From NCBI RefSeq assembly GCF_040566695.1, contig NZ_JBEXAE010000002.1, forward strand, positions 186,001 through 250,000: a stretch of DNA of 64,000 nt. The letters are read 5' to 3'. This DNA comes from Sediminicola arcticus. GTDB lineage: Bacteria; Bacteroidota; Bacteroidia; Flavobacteriales; Flavobacteriaceae. The notes below the pieces were generated by a model. The model saw only the letters and a list, made by a program, of their open reading frames with translations. It was not told the origin of the DNA and made no database searches. This document shows positions 7,675-15,807 of the stretch, in pieces. The position numbers were made by a program, and so were the translations under genes. The stretch's first letter is position 1; each line of letters starts with the position of its first letter.

Positions 7675-8616
7675 TTAATTTAAGGTCTGTCTTTTTATCC
7701 AAGAGTACAATTTGGAAACATCTTCTTTTTGACAAAGATGCCCATCGGAGTTTAAAGTTGCCGCAGTGCCGCAGGCCACGCCATATTGGGCCATTTCAAC
7801 ATATGACTTGCCTTTTAAAAGGCTTAAGGTCATCCCAGCTACCATACTATCTCCAGCCCCTATCCTATTTTTCTCGCGCACCATTGGAGCGGGAATAAAT
7901 GTACAGTTCTCTTTAGTGGCCAACAGAGCTCCTTTTGAGCCCATGGATACTACCATAATATTACAAGGGTGAGTGGTCATAAAAATCATGGCCAAACGTT
8001 CTAGATCCTTATAGGATATAAAAGACAAATTTAAAAGGGAGCATAGTTCGCCCAAATTGGGCTTAAAGAGAAAAATTGGATTCTTTACTGCCTCTTTTAG
8101 CCCTTCTTCTTTGGTATCTAAAATGAGAAAGGCTTTTTTCTCATTGACTATAGTGGCCACTAAGGCAAAGTAATTTGAAGGTACACCTGGTGGTAATTTG
8201 CCACTGGCAACTAAATAATCTCCTCGCTTTATCTGGGTTTTGATAAGCTCTAAACTTGCTGTCCATTCATGCTCGTTTATAAAAGGTCCCGGAACCCCAA
8301 AGCGGTATTGTAAACTGCTCTCTCTATCCGTTACCGATAAATTTTCCCTTGTTCTGCCTTCTTGTGGGATTACTTTTTGTTCAATTCCCCTTGCTTCCAT
8401 TAATTGTTGAAAATGTGTTCCCGATAGTCCTCCTGCAAGATAAATAGCTGTAGACTTTCCCTCAAGGTTACGTATGGCTCTAGAAACATTGATCCCACCA
8501 CCTCCTGGATAATACTTTGGAGTCGAACATTTTAATTTACAGTTAGCTATTAAACTGTCCACAGTGGTAGTCTTATCTATTACCGGATTTACGGTAAGGG
8601 TGAAGATATTATTCAT
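7675..8616 (-). CDS. pfkB: PfkB-family hexose-phosphate kinase (1-phosphofructokinase/tagatose-6-phosphate kinase type)
   Basis: I choose ATG at 8616 (MNNIFTLTVNPVIDKT), which fits the family start; a longer frame reaches 8658 but would add 14 atypical residues inside the previous gene. 313 residues with the Gly-rich substrate motif PGGGGINVSRA and the C-terminal ATP/anion-hole motif GAGDSMVAG containing the catalytic Asp. It phosphorylates a sugar phosphate such as fructose-1- or 6-phosphate using ATP. It overlaps the preceding stop codon (ATGAATAA) and is the fourth gene of the ppsA operon. Pairing PfkB with Usp and PEP synthase is typical of hypoxia/dormancy regulons. Confidence 0.92.
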   Translation of the reverse strand: MNNIFTLTVNPVIDKTTTVDSLIANCKLKCSTPKYYPGGGGINVSRAIRNLEGKSTAIYLAGGLSGTHFQQLMEARGIEQKVIPQEGRTRENLSVTDRESSLQYRFGVPGPFINEHEWTASLELIKTQIKRGDYLVASGKLPPGVPSNYFALVATIVNEKKAFLILDTKEEGLKEAVKNPIFLFKPNLGELCSLLNLSFISYKDLERLAMIFMTTHPCNIMVVSMGSKGALLATKENCTFIPAPMVREKNRIGAGDSMVAGMTLSLLKGKSYVEMAQYGVACGTAATLNSDGHLCQKEDVSKLYSWIKRQTLN

Positions 8617-9205
8617 GGGACAATCGTTTTGCAGTCTTCTTTTCCAAAGCATATGCATTTTCCACTGCTACCCCAACATTTGTTTTATCGGTAGAGGGTT
8701 CTTCGTTGGGTCTCATGAGCCAAAATATCTGGGAATCCAACAAGTGTACTTTTTTTTGTGTGAGTTTATGTTCCAAAAGGCGTTGAGCCCTATTGGTGGA
8801 GCCACTTCCCAAGGTAATGGCAATTACATTTTTATTCTCTAAGTTGTTCTGGCGCTTTATAAATCTGCTGGTCGGCCAGTCTGGAGCCCAGTTATAGGTA
8901 TTGGCGCAGAACACATACAAATCAACAGGTTCCTCATTTAAGCGCTCTGCGGCCGCAATGGTAACCACTTTAGCAGCCCAACCCTTTTCTATAAGTCCTT
9001 TTGCAAAGGAGGTACATACCTGTTCGTCTAAGTCATAGAACAAATCTGGATTATAAATAATCAGGGCTTTTTGATTACTGGAAATAGGACCAAAGGAGAA
9101 GGTTTTTTCCCCACGTTTTTGTTGGGAAAGAAATGTTAGTAGGCCCCATAGCAAAAGTATGACCGAGACTATCCAAATAAAAGATGCCATTTTTCCTTTT
9201 TGCAT
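8609..9205 (-). CDS. Membrane-anchored flavodoxin-like protein
   Basis: 198 residues. One N-terminal membrane helix (SFIWIVSVILLLWGLLTFL) anchors a soluble domain. After ALIIYNPDLFYDLDEQVCTSFAKGLIEKG it continues like a flavodoxin fold (Usually NPDLFYDL-type sequences bind FMN weakly or not at all), with VDLYVFCANTYNW and VIAITLGSGSTN segments. It probably lies in the inner membrane with the domain in the cytosol or periplasm, orientation not certain. It lies 15 bp after the OmpA lipoprotein gene and overlaps PfkB by 8 bp, so it is an operon member. Exact role unknown. Confidence 0.75.
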   Translation of the reverse strand: MQKGKMASFIWIVSVILLLWGLLTFLSQQKRGEKTFSFGPISSNQKALIIYNPDLFYDLDEQVCTSFAKGLIEKGWAAKVVTIAAAERLNEEPVDLYVFCANTYNWAPDWPTSRFIKRQNNLENKNVIAITLGSGSTNRAQRLLEHKLTQKKVHLLDSQIFWLMRPNEEPSTDKTNVGVAVENAYALEKKTAKRLSHE

Positions 9206-9220
9206 GTTTAAAATTTTAAA

Positions 9221-10078
9221 TTATTCAGCCCCGGTGTTGGTCATGGGGGGGTTCAACAATTCAAAAAATTGATCCAGTTTGGGCAAAATAATGATTTCTG
9301 TCCTTCGGTTAAGAGCCCTTCCTTTTACTGTTTCATTGGTGTCCTTTGGGAGGTATTCAGAACGCCCACCTGCCGTCATCCTTTGTGGCTGTATATCAAA
9401 CTTTGTTTGCATTAACCGCACAATGGACGTGGCTCTTTTTACGCTCAGATCCCAATTGTCCGCCATGCAGTCTGTTGCAATAGGTACATTATCTGTATGG
9501 CCCTCTACCAATATATCCAGATCTTTATGGTCGTTGATGATCTTGGCAATCTTTCCAATTACCTCTTCCGCCTTAATGCTTATTTTATAACTGCCAGATT
9601 GGAACAGCATCTTATCGGATATGGAAATATAGACCACCCCTTTTTTTACCTCTATACTAATATCTTCATCGTCAAAATTATCCAAGGATCTTTTGAGGTT
9701 CATGACTAGGACAAGGTTAATGGAATCCTTTCTCTGTAAAGAGGAAGTCAGATCTTTAATATACTTGTTTTGTTGATTCAGGGCTTCCAAGGATTTTTTT
9801 ATGTTTTCGGCTCCTGATTTGCTCACAACGGATAGGTCGGAAAGTCGTTCTAGTAAATTGGTATTGGTGCTTTTGAAATAGGCTATTTCTTGTTCCAAGT
9901 TCTTGGTCCGGTTAATTTCATTGGCCAAATTGGTCTCTAACAATAAGCGCTCGTTTTTACTGGCTTTTAAATTGCCTTCGCAAAACTCGGCTCTATTTTG
10001 CATTGCCGTATACTTCTTTTGGCTCACGCAGGAAGTGAATATGGTAAGCACGATAGTGATAAAAAGTAGATTTTTCAT
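9221..10078 (-). CDS. OmpA-family peptidoglycan-binding lipoprotein
   Basis: 285 residues. The signal peptide ends in the lipobox FTSC (about residue 17). A long alpha-helical/coiled-coil linker (about 25-130) follows, then an OmpA/MotB domain (about 150-275) with the peptidoglycan-contact motifs VEGHTDNVPI, NWDLSVKRATSIV and GRALNRRTEI. It links the outer membrane to the cell wall. It starts 63 bp downstream of the PEP synthase stop with no clear terminator between, so it is likely cotranscribed with ppsA. Confidence 0.93.
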   Translation of the reverse strand: MKNLLFITIVLTIFTSCVSQKKYTAMQNRAEFCEGNLKASKNERLLLETNLANEINRTKNLEQEIAYFKSTNTNLLERLSDLSVVSKSGAENIKKSLEALNQQNKYIKDLTSSLQRKDSINLVLVMNLKRSLDNFDDEDISIEVKKGVVYISISDKMLFQSGSYKISIKAEEVIGKIAKIINDHKDLDILVEGHTDNVPIATDCMADNWDLSVKRATSIVRLMQTKFDIQPQRMTAGGRSEYLPKDTNETVKGRALNRRTEIIILPKLDQFFELLNPPMTNTGAE

Positions 10079-10141
10079 TTTTGGATTGTTTTTTAGGGTT
10101 GATGTATACTTAAATCAAGGGTGATTCATCTTTTTTTTTCT

Positions 10142-12553
10142 CTAATTTCTTGAAAGGCTCTTGTCTATCAAATCATGAACCACTTGACCTTTTTCTGCCT
10201 TGTTCATATTCTCTATGCCTTGTAACAGCGCATCTGGATTAAAAGAAATACTGTTAATTCCTTCTCGTACCAAGAAAGCTGCAAACTCTGGGAAATCACT
10301 TGGTGCCTGTCCACATAGTCCAATTTTTGTATTTGTTTTCTGTGCAGAAGCAATAGCCATAGTTATCATCTTTTTTACAGCAGGATTATTTTCATCAAAA
10401 AGATGTCCCAAAAGATCGGAGTCCCTATCTATACCCAACGTCAATTGGGTAAGGTCATTGGAGCCTATGGAAAATCCATCAAAAATGGCTGCGAATTCCT
10501 CGGCAAGGATCACATTGCTGGGGATTTCCACCATGGTGTAAATTTCTAATCCATCATGCCCTCTTTTTAAGCCGTTCTGGTCCATTAGGGCAACTACCCT
10601 CTTACCTTCTTCCAAGGTTCTGCAAAAAGGAACCATTACTTTGAGGTTGGTCAACCCCATGATTTTTCGTACTTTCTTTATCGCGGCACATTCTAGGGCA
10701 AACCCTTCCCGGTACATAGGGCTATAATACCTAGAAGCTCCCCTAAAACCTAACATGGGGTTCTCTTCTTGGGGCTCAAATTGTTTCCCACCCATAAGAT
10801 TGGCATATTCGTTGGTCTTAAAATCGCTTAGCCTAACGATGACTTCTTTTGGGTAAAAGGCGGCTGCAATAGTAGCAATGCCTTGGGCTAAAGTATCTAT
10901 GAAATATTCAGATTTATTAGGGTATCCCTTTGTGATTGTCTCGATGTTCTTTTTGGTAGAACCATCTTTCATTTCATTGAATTTCACTAAGGCCATAGGG
11001 TGGATTTTTACCATATGGGTAATGATAAACTCCATACGCAACAAGCCAACTCCGTGGTTTGGATAAAAGGAGAGGGGAAAGGCGAGGTCAGGATCCGCCA
11101 ATATTAATTTGGCCTCGGTTTTGGGAAGTCTTATTCGTGAAAAATCTATTTCCTTTTTTTTAAATTGGAGTTCCCCTTCATAAAGGTATCCGGTCTTACC
11201 TTGGGCACAAGTCAAGGTGATACTTTGGTTATTGGTAATTGAGGTAGTAGCATTTCCACATCCAACAATGGCCGGTACCCCAAGTTCGCGAGCAACGATG
11301 GCGGCATGGCTGGTTCTTCCACCCTTATTGGTAATAATGCCACCTACCTGTTTCAATAGGGGATCCCAATCGGGGGTAATCGTATCTGTTACAATAATGG
11401 TATTTTTATCTAAAAAGCCCGCATCATCTGGGGATTCAAGTAAGGTTGCCGTCCCTACTTTTATTTTGGAGCCCACAGCATTCCCTTGGGTCAATAGTTT
11501 GCTTGTTTCTAGCAACTGGTAAGCTATATGAATGTTTTTGTTCTTCGTTTGGTGTACTGTTTCGGGGCGTGCTTGTATAATGAAAAGTTCCTGTGTCAGT
11601 CCATCTTTTGCCCATTCAATATCCATGGGTTGTTTATAATGCTCTTCAATCAATAAAGACCAATTGGCCAAGGCAATGATTTCGTCATTAGTCAAAACAA
11701 ATTGTTGTCTTTTTTCCAATGGAGTAACCTTGTTTATTGTTTTTGCTTGTTCTTTGGCGGAGGCATACATCAATGTCAATTTTTTATCGCCCAATTTCTT
11801 TTGGATGATTGGAAACTTTCCTTGCCGCAGGGTTGGTTTGAAGACATAAAATTCATCTGGATTTATAACGCCTTGGACAATGTTTTCCCCCAATCCCCAA
11901 ACTCCGCTGAGCAATATAACGTTTTCAAAACCAGATTCCGGTTCAATGGTGAATCCAACTCCCGAACAACCAATATCTGCACGTACCATAAGCTGAACCC
12001 CCACGGAAAGTGCTATATCATCATGGGCAAAGCCTTTGTCCTCCCGATATTTTATGGCCCGATTTGTATATAGGGAAGCAAAACATTTTTTAATGGCTTC
12101 CACGACCTCTTTTTCCCCTTTTACATTTAAATAGGTTTCGTGCTGTCCTGCAAAACTCGCATCGGGGAGGTCTTCTGCCGTTGCACTGCTGCGAACGGCA
12201 ACTTCCCTGTAGGTGTCGCCACTTAATTGTTTATAGAATGTGGTAATGGCCTTAGAAAATTCAGGAGAAAATGTTCCTCCCAAAATATGCTCCCTTGCTT
12301 TTTTTCCGATGGCGTTCAAGTTTGAAAATTGGAATCTATCCAAATCTGACATTAAGTCCTGTAAGGATTGTTTTATGTTGTTCTCATCCAAAAATTGCCA
12401 AAAGGCTGTTGAGGTTGTGGCAAAACCATTTGGCACAAGCACACCTTTGGATGTTAATTGGTTGTACATTTCTCCTAAAGAGGCATTTTTGCCGCCAACC
12501 AATGCAATATCCTTTATCCGAAGCGTATTAAATTCCCTGATATACATTTTCAA
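10142..12553 (-). CDS. ppsA: Phosphoenolpyruvate synthase
   Basis: 803 residues, the full length of the family. An N-terminal PEP/pyruvate-binding ATP-grasp domain (VGGKNASLGEM) comes first. The swivelling phosphohistidine domain follows with GGRTSHAAIVARELG (catalytic His), then the C-terminal PEP-utilising TIM barrel with SIGSNDLTQLTLG and the GLCGQAPSD segment. It converts pyruvate and ATP to PEP, AMP and phosphate. It heads a minus-strand operon (ppsA, OmpA lipoprotein, flavodoxin-like, PfkB). The inferred start of transcription, from TAGCTTTG and the operator at 12571-12613, is only about 14 bp upstream of the ATG. Confidence 0.97.
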   Translation of the reverse strand: MKMYIREFNTLRIKDIALVGGKNASLGEMYNQLTSKGVLVPNGFATTSTAFWQFLDENNIKQSLQDLMSDLDRFQFSNLNAIGKKAREHILGGTFSPEFSKAITTFYKQLSGDTYREVAVRSSATAEDLPDASFAGQHETYLNVKGEKEVVEAIKKCFASLYTNRAIKYREDKGFAHDDIALSVGVQLMVRADIGCSGVGFTIEPESGFENVILLSGVWGLGENIVQGVINPDEFYVFKPTLRQGKFPIIQKKLGDKKLTLMYASAKEQAKTINKVTPLEKRQQFVLTNDEIIALANWSLLIEEHYKQPMDIEWAKDGLTQELFIIQARPETVHQTKNKNIHIAYQLLETSKLLTQGNAVGSKIKVGTATLLESPDDAGFLDKNTIIVTDTITPDWDPLLKQVGGIITNKGGRTSHAAIVARELGVPAIVGCGNATTSITNNQSITLTCAQGKTGYLYEGELQFKKKEIDFSRIRLPKTEAKLILADPDLAFPLSFYPNHGVGLLRMEFIITHMVKIHPMALVKFNEMKDGSTKKNIETITKGYPNKSEYFIDTLAQGIATIAAAFYPKEVIVRLSDFKTNEYANLMGGKQFEPQEENPMLGFRGASRYYSPMYREGFALECAAIKKVRKIMGLTNLKVMVPFCRTLEEGKRVVALMDQNGLKRGHDGLEIYTMVEIPSNVILAEEFAAIFDGFSIGSNDLTQLTLGIDRDSDLLGHLFDENNPAVKKMITMAIASAQKTNTKIGLCGQAPSDFPEFAAFLVREGINSISFNPDALLQGIENMNKAEKGQVVHDLIDKSLSRN

Positions 12554-12570
12554 ATATTTAATGATACAAT

Positions 12571-12613
12571 CAAAGCTAGCCGAAGCCTCAATTACATCAT
12601 ATGATATTGGTCA
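12571..12613 (-). promoter_or_regulatory. CRP/FNR-like operator and promoter of the ppsA operon
   Basis: Operator TGATATTGGTCA at 12602-12613 and perfect -7 element TAGCTTTG (minus strand, 12578-12571), centre distance 29.5 bp. Confidence 0.8.
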
Positions 12614-12662
12614 GTAGGAGGTTATAGGTTAATGACTTACCTATTAATTATTATGGGGAGAC

Positions 12663-12705
12663 TGACCTATGTCATAGTTTAACACTTTGAAGAGGAGTAT
12701 CTTCA
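12663..12705 (+). promoter_or_regulatory. CRP/FNR-like operator and promoter of dodecin
   Basis: Operator TGACCTATGTCA at 12663-12674 and a weaker -7 element TATCTTCA at 12698-12705, centre distance 29.5 bp. Weak -7 elements are expected of activator-dependent promoters. Confidence 0.65.
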
Positions 12706-12760
12706 TATTCAATTTATAAGTTGTACTGAACAATAACCATTAGTATAAAATCAACATATT

Positions 12761-12964
12761 ATGTCCGTATTAAAAGTGATAGAAATCTTGGGGAACTCTA
12801 AAGTGAGTTTCGAAGATGCCGTTCAGAATGTAATCAATGAGGCTTCTAAGTCGGTAAAAGATATTAAATCTGTATATATACAAGACATGCAGGTTTCCGT
12901 AAAGGAGAACAAAATTGCCGAATATCGTGTAAACACCAAAGTAACTTTCGGTATTAAGAATTAG
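12761..12964 (+). CDS. Dodecin family flavin-storage protein
   Basis: 67 residues, the size of dodecins. The sequence follows the family: VLKVIEILGNSKVSFEDAVQNVINEASKSVKDIKSVYI with the conserved E-I/S-x-S region, and the C-terminal beta strand YRVNTKVTFGI. Dodecins form hollow 12-mers that bind flavins or CoA. The usual flavin-stacking Trp is not present (VYIQDM in that area), so the ligand may differ. It is monocistronic, with its own operator upstream and a strong terminator just after the stop. Confidence 0.93.
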   Translation: MSVLKVIEILGNSKVSFEDAVQNVINEASKSVKDIKSVYIQDMQVSVKENKIAEYRVNTKVTFGIKN

Positions 12965-12985
12965 TCAGCTTGCGATATTTGGTTT

Positions 12986-13021
12986 AAGCGCATCAAAAGC
13001 ACTCTTTTGATGCGCTTTTTT
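12986..13021. terminator. Bidirectional terminator between dodecin and phosphoribosyltransferase
   Basis: AAGCGCATCAAAAG pairs perfectly with CTTTTGATGCGCTT, followed by a T run. It separates two convergent genes. Confidence 0.92.
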
Positions 13022-13650
13022 TATGGTGGTTGTGTGGATTCTCCCAATATCGCAATGGCTTCCTCGTCGGAAATTTGATGGAAATTCTTATAAAATTGTC
13101 CTACCGCATGGAAGTTAAAAGGGGTGTCCAAACAAATCACCATATCAATGTAGAGTGAAGCTTCGAGCATGGTGATGGAAGATCTGGGAGCAACGGGAAT
13201 GGCCACGATTGTTTTTTTTGGATGTTTTGAATGTATGAGCTCTGCGGTAACTAAAATTGTATTGCCCGTGGCAATACCGTCATCTACAATAATAACAACC
13301 TTACCTTTCAAAGATTCTGGTTTTTTGTTTTTATAGTATTGGTCGTGGCGTATTCTCAATTTTTCCCGGATGTGGACCGTTTCTTTTTCAAGGTATTCTT
13401 TATCAACTTTGGCAGCGTCACTCAGAATTATATTTTCTAAGGTTACAGCACCTATGGCATATTCCTTATTGTAGGGATCGCCTATTTTTTTGGAGAGGGC
13501 AACATCTAATGGGGCATTTAATGATTTTGCGATGATGGCACCCAATGGAAGCCCTCCCCTTGGAATGGCCAATACCACAACCTCTTTATCCTTGTATTCT
13601 TTTAACCTTTCAGCCAATTGGAGTCCGGCATCTATTCTATCTATGAACAT
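13021..13650 (-). CDS. Phosphoribosyltransferase family protein
   Basis: 209 residues. The type I phosphoribosyltransferase fold is shown by the PRPP loop VIIVDDGIATGNTI (about residues 119-132) and the PPi-loop region AIPRGGLPLGA. The basic segment KIGDPYNKEYAIGAV is typical of the stress-associated branch whose members occur alone or fused to hydrolases or erythromycin-esterase domains. The substrate is unknown. It follows the hydrolase gene by 4 bp, and the pair is commonly found together or fused in anaerobiosis/dormancy gene sets. Confidence 0.9.
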   Translation of the reverse strand: MFIDRIDAGLQLAERLKEYKDKEVVVLAIPRGGLPLGAIIAKSLNAPLDVALSKKIGDPYNKEYAIGAVTLENIILSDAAKVDKEYLEKETVHIREKLRIRHDQYYKNKKPESLKGKVVIIVDDGIATGNTILVTAELIHSKHPKKTIVAIPVAPRSSITMLEASLYIDMVICLDTPFNFHAVGQFYKNFHQISDEEAIAILGESTQPP

Positions 13651-13654
13651 GGGG

Positions 13655-14293
13655 TTACTTTTTAGCGCTTAACCATGTAATAAACCATTTTGCCGACCTA
13701 AGGGCAACATCTTCCAATTTACCGGGCTCCTCAAATAGATGGGAAGTTTCGGGTACGGTCTCTAATTTTCGTTTACATTTTAATTTTTCAAAGGCGCTCT
13801 CATTGAGCGCTATCACCATATGGTCCCATCCTCCAACCAATAATAGGGTGGGCGCAGTAACTCTTGACAAGTCCTTCATAGCCAGATCTGGTCTCCCTCC
13901 CCTGGAAACTACGGTTCCAATGATATCACCATAAAATGCAGCGGCCTTAAGAGCGTAAGCTGCACCGGTACTGGCTCCAAAATATCCTTTTATTAATTCT
14001 TTGGTTGGAACATACGTATGTAACCATTCGGTGACTTCAATAAGGCGTTTCGTTAAGAGATCAATATTGAACTGAGTTTCGTAGATCCTATCTTCATCTT
14101 TGGTAAGTAGGTCGAACAAGAGAGTGGCTAATCCATTTTTTTGCAACACTTCAGCAACATAGTTGTTTCGAGGGCTTAATCTACTACTGCCGCTACCATG
14201 TGAGAAAAGTACCAATCCCACTGAATGTTTTGGGAGAAATAGGTTCCCTTTTAAGGTGATTTTTAAAGTCTTGTTTATCGTTGTTACAGACAT
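13655..14293 (-). CDS. Dienelactone hydrolase-like alpha/beta hydrolase
   Basis: 212 residues with no signal peptide. The oxyanion-hole region is VLFSHGSGSSRLSPRN. The nucleophile elbow normally reads G-x-S/C-x-G; here it is YFGASTGAA with Ser at about residue 108. An Asp (GGWDHMV) and a His (PETSHLFEEP) complete the triad. Function in vivo unknown. It is the first gene of a two-gene operon with the phosphoribosyltransferase, behind the operator at 14338-14380. Confidence 0.92.
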   Translation of the reverse strand: MSVTTINKTLKITLKGNLFLPKHSVGLVLFSHGSGSSRLSPRNNYVAEVLQKNGLATLLFDLLTKDEDRIYETQFNIDLLTKRLIEVTEWLHTYVPTKELIKGYFGASTGAAYALKAAAFYGDIIGTVVSRGGRPDLAMKDLSRVTAPTLLLVGGWDHMVIALNESAFEKLKCKRKLETVPETSHLFEEPGKLEDVALRSAKWFITWLSAKK

Positions 14294-14337
14294 AATCCAT
14301 GCTTTTATAATATGAAATTTGCTTGGGTTCCTATTTT

Positions 14338-14380
14338 CAAATTAAATACTAATCAATTGATAATCATATGATATGCATCA
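14338..14380 (-). promoter_or_regulatory. CRP/FNR-like operator and promoter of the hydrolase-phosphoribosyltransferase operon
   Basis: Operator TGATATGCATCA at 14369-14380 and -7 element TTAATTTG (minus strand, 14345-14338), centre distance 29.5 bp. Confidence 0.72.
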
Positions 14381-14434
14381 GTACAAAGATGTAGGAGGTG
14401 GGCTACCTTTCTATTAAGAAATAGCTATTGGCCT

Positions 14435-14617
14435 ATGAGAGCCGCGTGTTTGTTAAAATATAGCCCTGTCTTTACTGCCTTTGAAATTAGAGAGTATAAA
14501 AAACCAAATCTATCCTCGGATCAGGTTTTAATAGTAGTAGAGGCATTTGGCCTTAATTTTGCTAATGTCATGGACCGTTTGGGATTATACAAGCTTCTTA
14601 ACTATAACCGAACCTAG
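14435..14617 (+). pseudogene. N-terminal fragment of a zinc-type alcohol dehydrogenase/quinone oxidoreductase
   Basis: The 60-codon frame matches the start of MDR-family quinone oxidoreductases (MRAACLLKYSPVFTAFEIREY..., then VLIVVEAFGLNFANVMDRLGLY). The homology ends after about 55 residues; the normal continuation into the Rossmann domain is missing. The following 150 bp show no recognisable remainder. Probably the stub left by a deletion between the hydrolase and Usp genes. Confidence 0.75.
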
Positions 14618-14776
14618 GCATCTTACAAGGCTTATTCCTTGTTACTTGTCCCTACTTGGGCATGTGATTCTTTGGTGGAACGGGGAAAAGATTAACCAGG
14701 AGTATACCTTGATCGGAGAGGAAAAGGCACCTGTTCAGGGTTCGCATACTGGACAAAGTGAAGTGTGAAAATTAAA

Positions 14777-14802
14777 TATGATAGCTTGATTAAGCTATCA
14801 TA
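14777..14802. terminator. Hairpin terminator at the end of the Usp gene
   Basis: TATGATAGCTT pairs with AAGCTATCATA around a 4-nt loop. It overlaps the Usp stop codon and can serve both directions. No long T run, so strength is uncertain. Confidence 0.6.
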
Positions 14803-15652
14803 GTCCACCAACCTTAAAACACAATAGAGGAATGGTTAAGTAAGATTCCATGGCAATGACTAAATCCTTATGAAAAAATTTTCGCAGTAGGCTACTGTCT
14901 TTACGTTCCAACATTCCCAATATGGACACTTCCGAGCGTTCCATATAAGCATGGAGTTCTTTTGAGATGTCTTCGGAGAATATTCTTTCAAAACCCATCG
15001 GTTTATAATTAATTTTTTGCTCTAGTATTTTTTTTAGCCATGCTACCTTTCTATCTTCTTCATATTCTGCTTTAGTGGTTATATGTACAATTTTTATGGC
15101 TGCCTTAAAAGGTTTAGCAATTTTTACCAATTGCCGAATGGCAAAAATATCGGCTTCTTCAAAATCAGTAGCATAAACAAGGGTTTTTAGTGGAGCGGGG
15201 GAGGTATACTGGGGGACGGTTAATACGCTACAGGGAGCCTTTTTAATTAAGCCTATGGCTGTACTTCCCAGCAAAAATTCTTTTAGGGCACTAACGCCTT
15301 TTGTGCCTACTGCCACCATATCCGGACTATGGGTTACAATGGCTTCAAGAATCCCATCAGTACTGGATCTATTTTCCAAAGTAATGACCTGCCTATCAGT
15401 GACAATGGGTCTATCTTTTAGATGCTCATAACAAAAGGCTTCCAATTTCATTTGGTGCATCTCGTACAGTTCCTGTTCTTTTTTAAGGTAGGCCAAGGAA
15501 ACTTTGGTGGCCAAGGACATAGGCTCGTCAAAAACATGAAGTATTAGTAGCTTTGCCTTTAGCTTAAAACAAATGGTATGGGCATAAAGTAGTGCAGCAA
15601 CGGAGTTTTGCGAATAATCAGTGGCGTAGAGAATGGTTTTCATGGATTCCAA
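14798..15652 (-). CDS. Tandem-domain universal stress protein (UspA family)
   Basis: 284 residues made of two Usp folds (about 4-146 and 153-281). The first has the ATP-binding pattern GTKGVSALKEFLLGS near residue 115, matching G-x2-G-x9-G-S/T; the second lacks it. The start may be Met1 or Met4 (MKTILYATD). Usp proteins of this double type accumulate under energy limitation or hypoxia. It is monocistronic, facing away from the CDP-alcohol phosphatidyltransferase, with its own operator in the shared gap. Confidence 0.95.
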   Translation of the reverse strand: MESMKTILYATDYSQNSVAALLYAHTICFKLKAKLLILHVFDEPMSLATKVSLAYLKKEQELYEMHQMKLEAFCYEHLKDRPIVTDRQVITLENRSSTDGILEAIVTHSPDMVAVGTKGVSALKEFLLGSTAIGLIKKAPCSVLTVPQYTSPAPLKTLVYATDFEEADIFAIRQLVKIAKPFKAAIKIVHITTKAEYEEDRKVAWLKKILEQKINYKPMGFERIFSEDISKELHAYMERSEVSILGMLERKDSSLLRKFFHKDLVIAMESYLTIPLLCFKVGGL

Positions 15653-15668
15653 TTTTAGGATTTGTGCA

Positions 15669-15711
15669 TGAAACTATGGTATAGTGTCGCGTAATAAAAT
15701 GATAATGGTCA
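15669..15711 (-). promoter_or_regulatory. CRP/FNR-like operator and promoter of usp
   Basis: Operator TGATAATGGTCA at 15700-15711 and -7-like TAGTTTCA (minus strand, 15676-15669), centre distance 29.5 bp. Confidence 0.65.
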
Positions 15712-15734
15712 ATCCATTTTAAAATCTTCATATA

Positions 15735-15777
15735 TGATTTCTATCATTTTATTTGAAGAGGGGGTGGAGTAGCTTTT
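15735..15777 (+). promoter_or_regulatory. CRP/FNR-like operator and promoter of the CDP-alcohol phosphatidyltransferase
   Basis: Operator TGATTTCTATCA at 15735-15746 and -7 element TAGCTTTT at 15770-15777, centre distance 29.5 bp. Second operator of this divergent gap. Confidence 0.72.
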
Positions 15778-15807
15778 GACCGTTTTAAATGAATTAAATG
15801 GATCCTA

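Noticed and set aside
10079..10141. Possible FNR-like site TTGAT...ATCAA before the OmpA lipoprotein
   Set aside because: The half-sites are 10 bp apart, not 4, and no -7 element fits at the regulon spacing.
14547..14768. Plus-strand frame of 73 residues after the quinone oxidoreductase stub
   Set aside because: Composition is not protein-like and no continuation of the dehydrogenase can be recognised.
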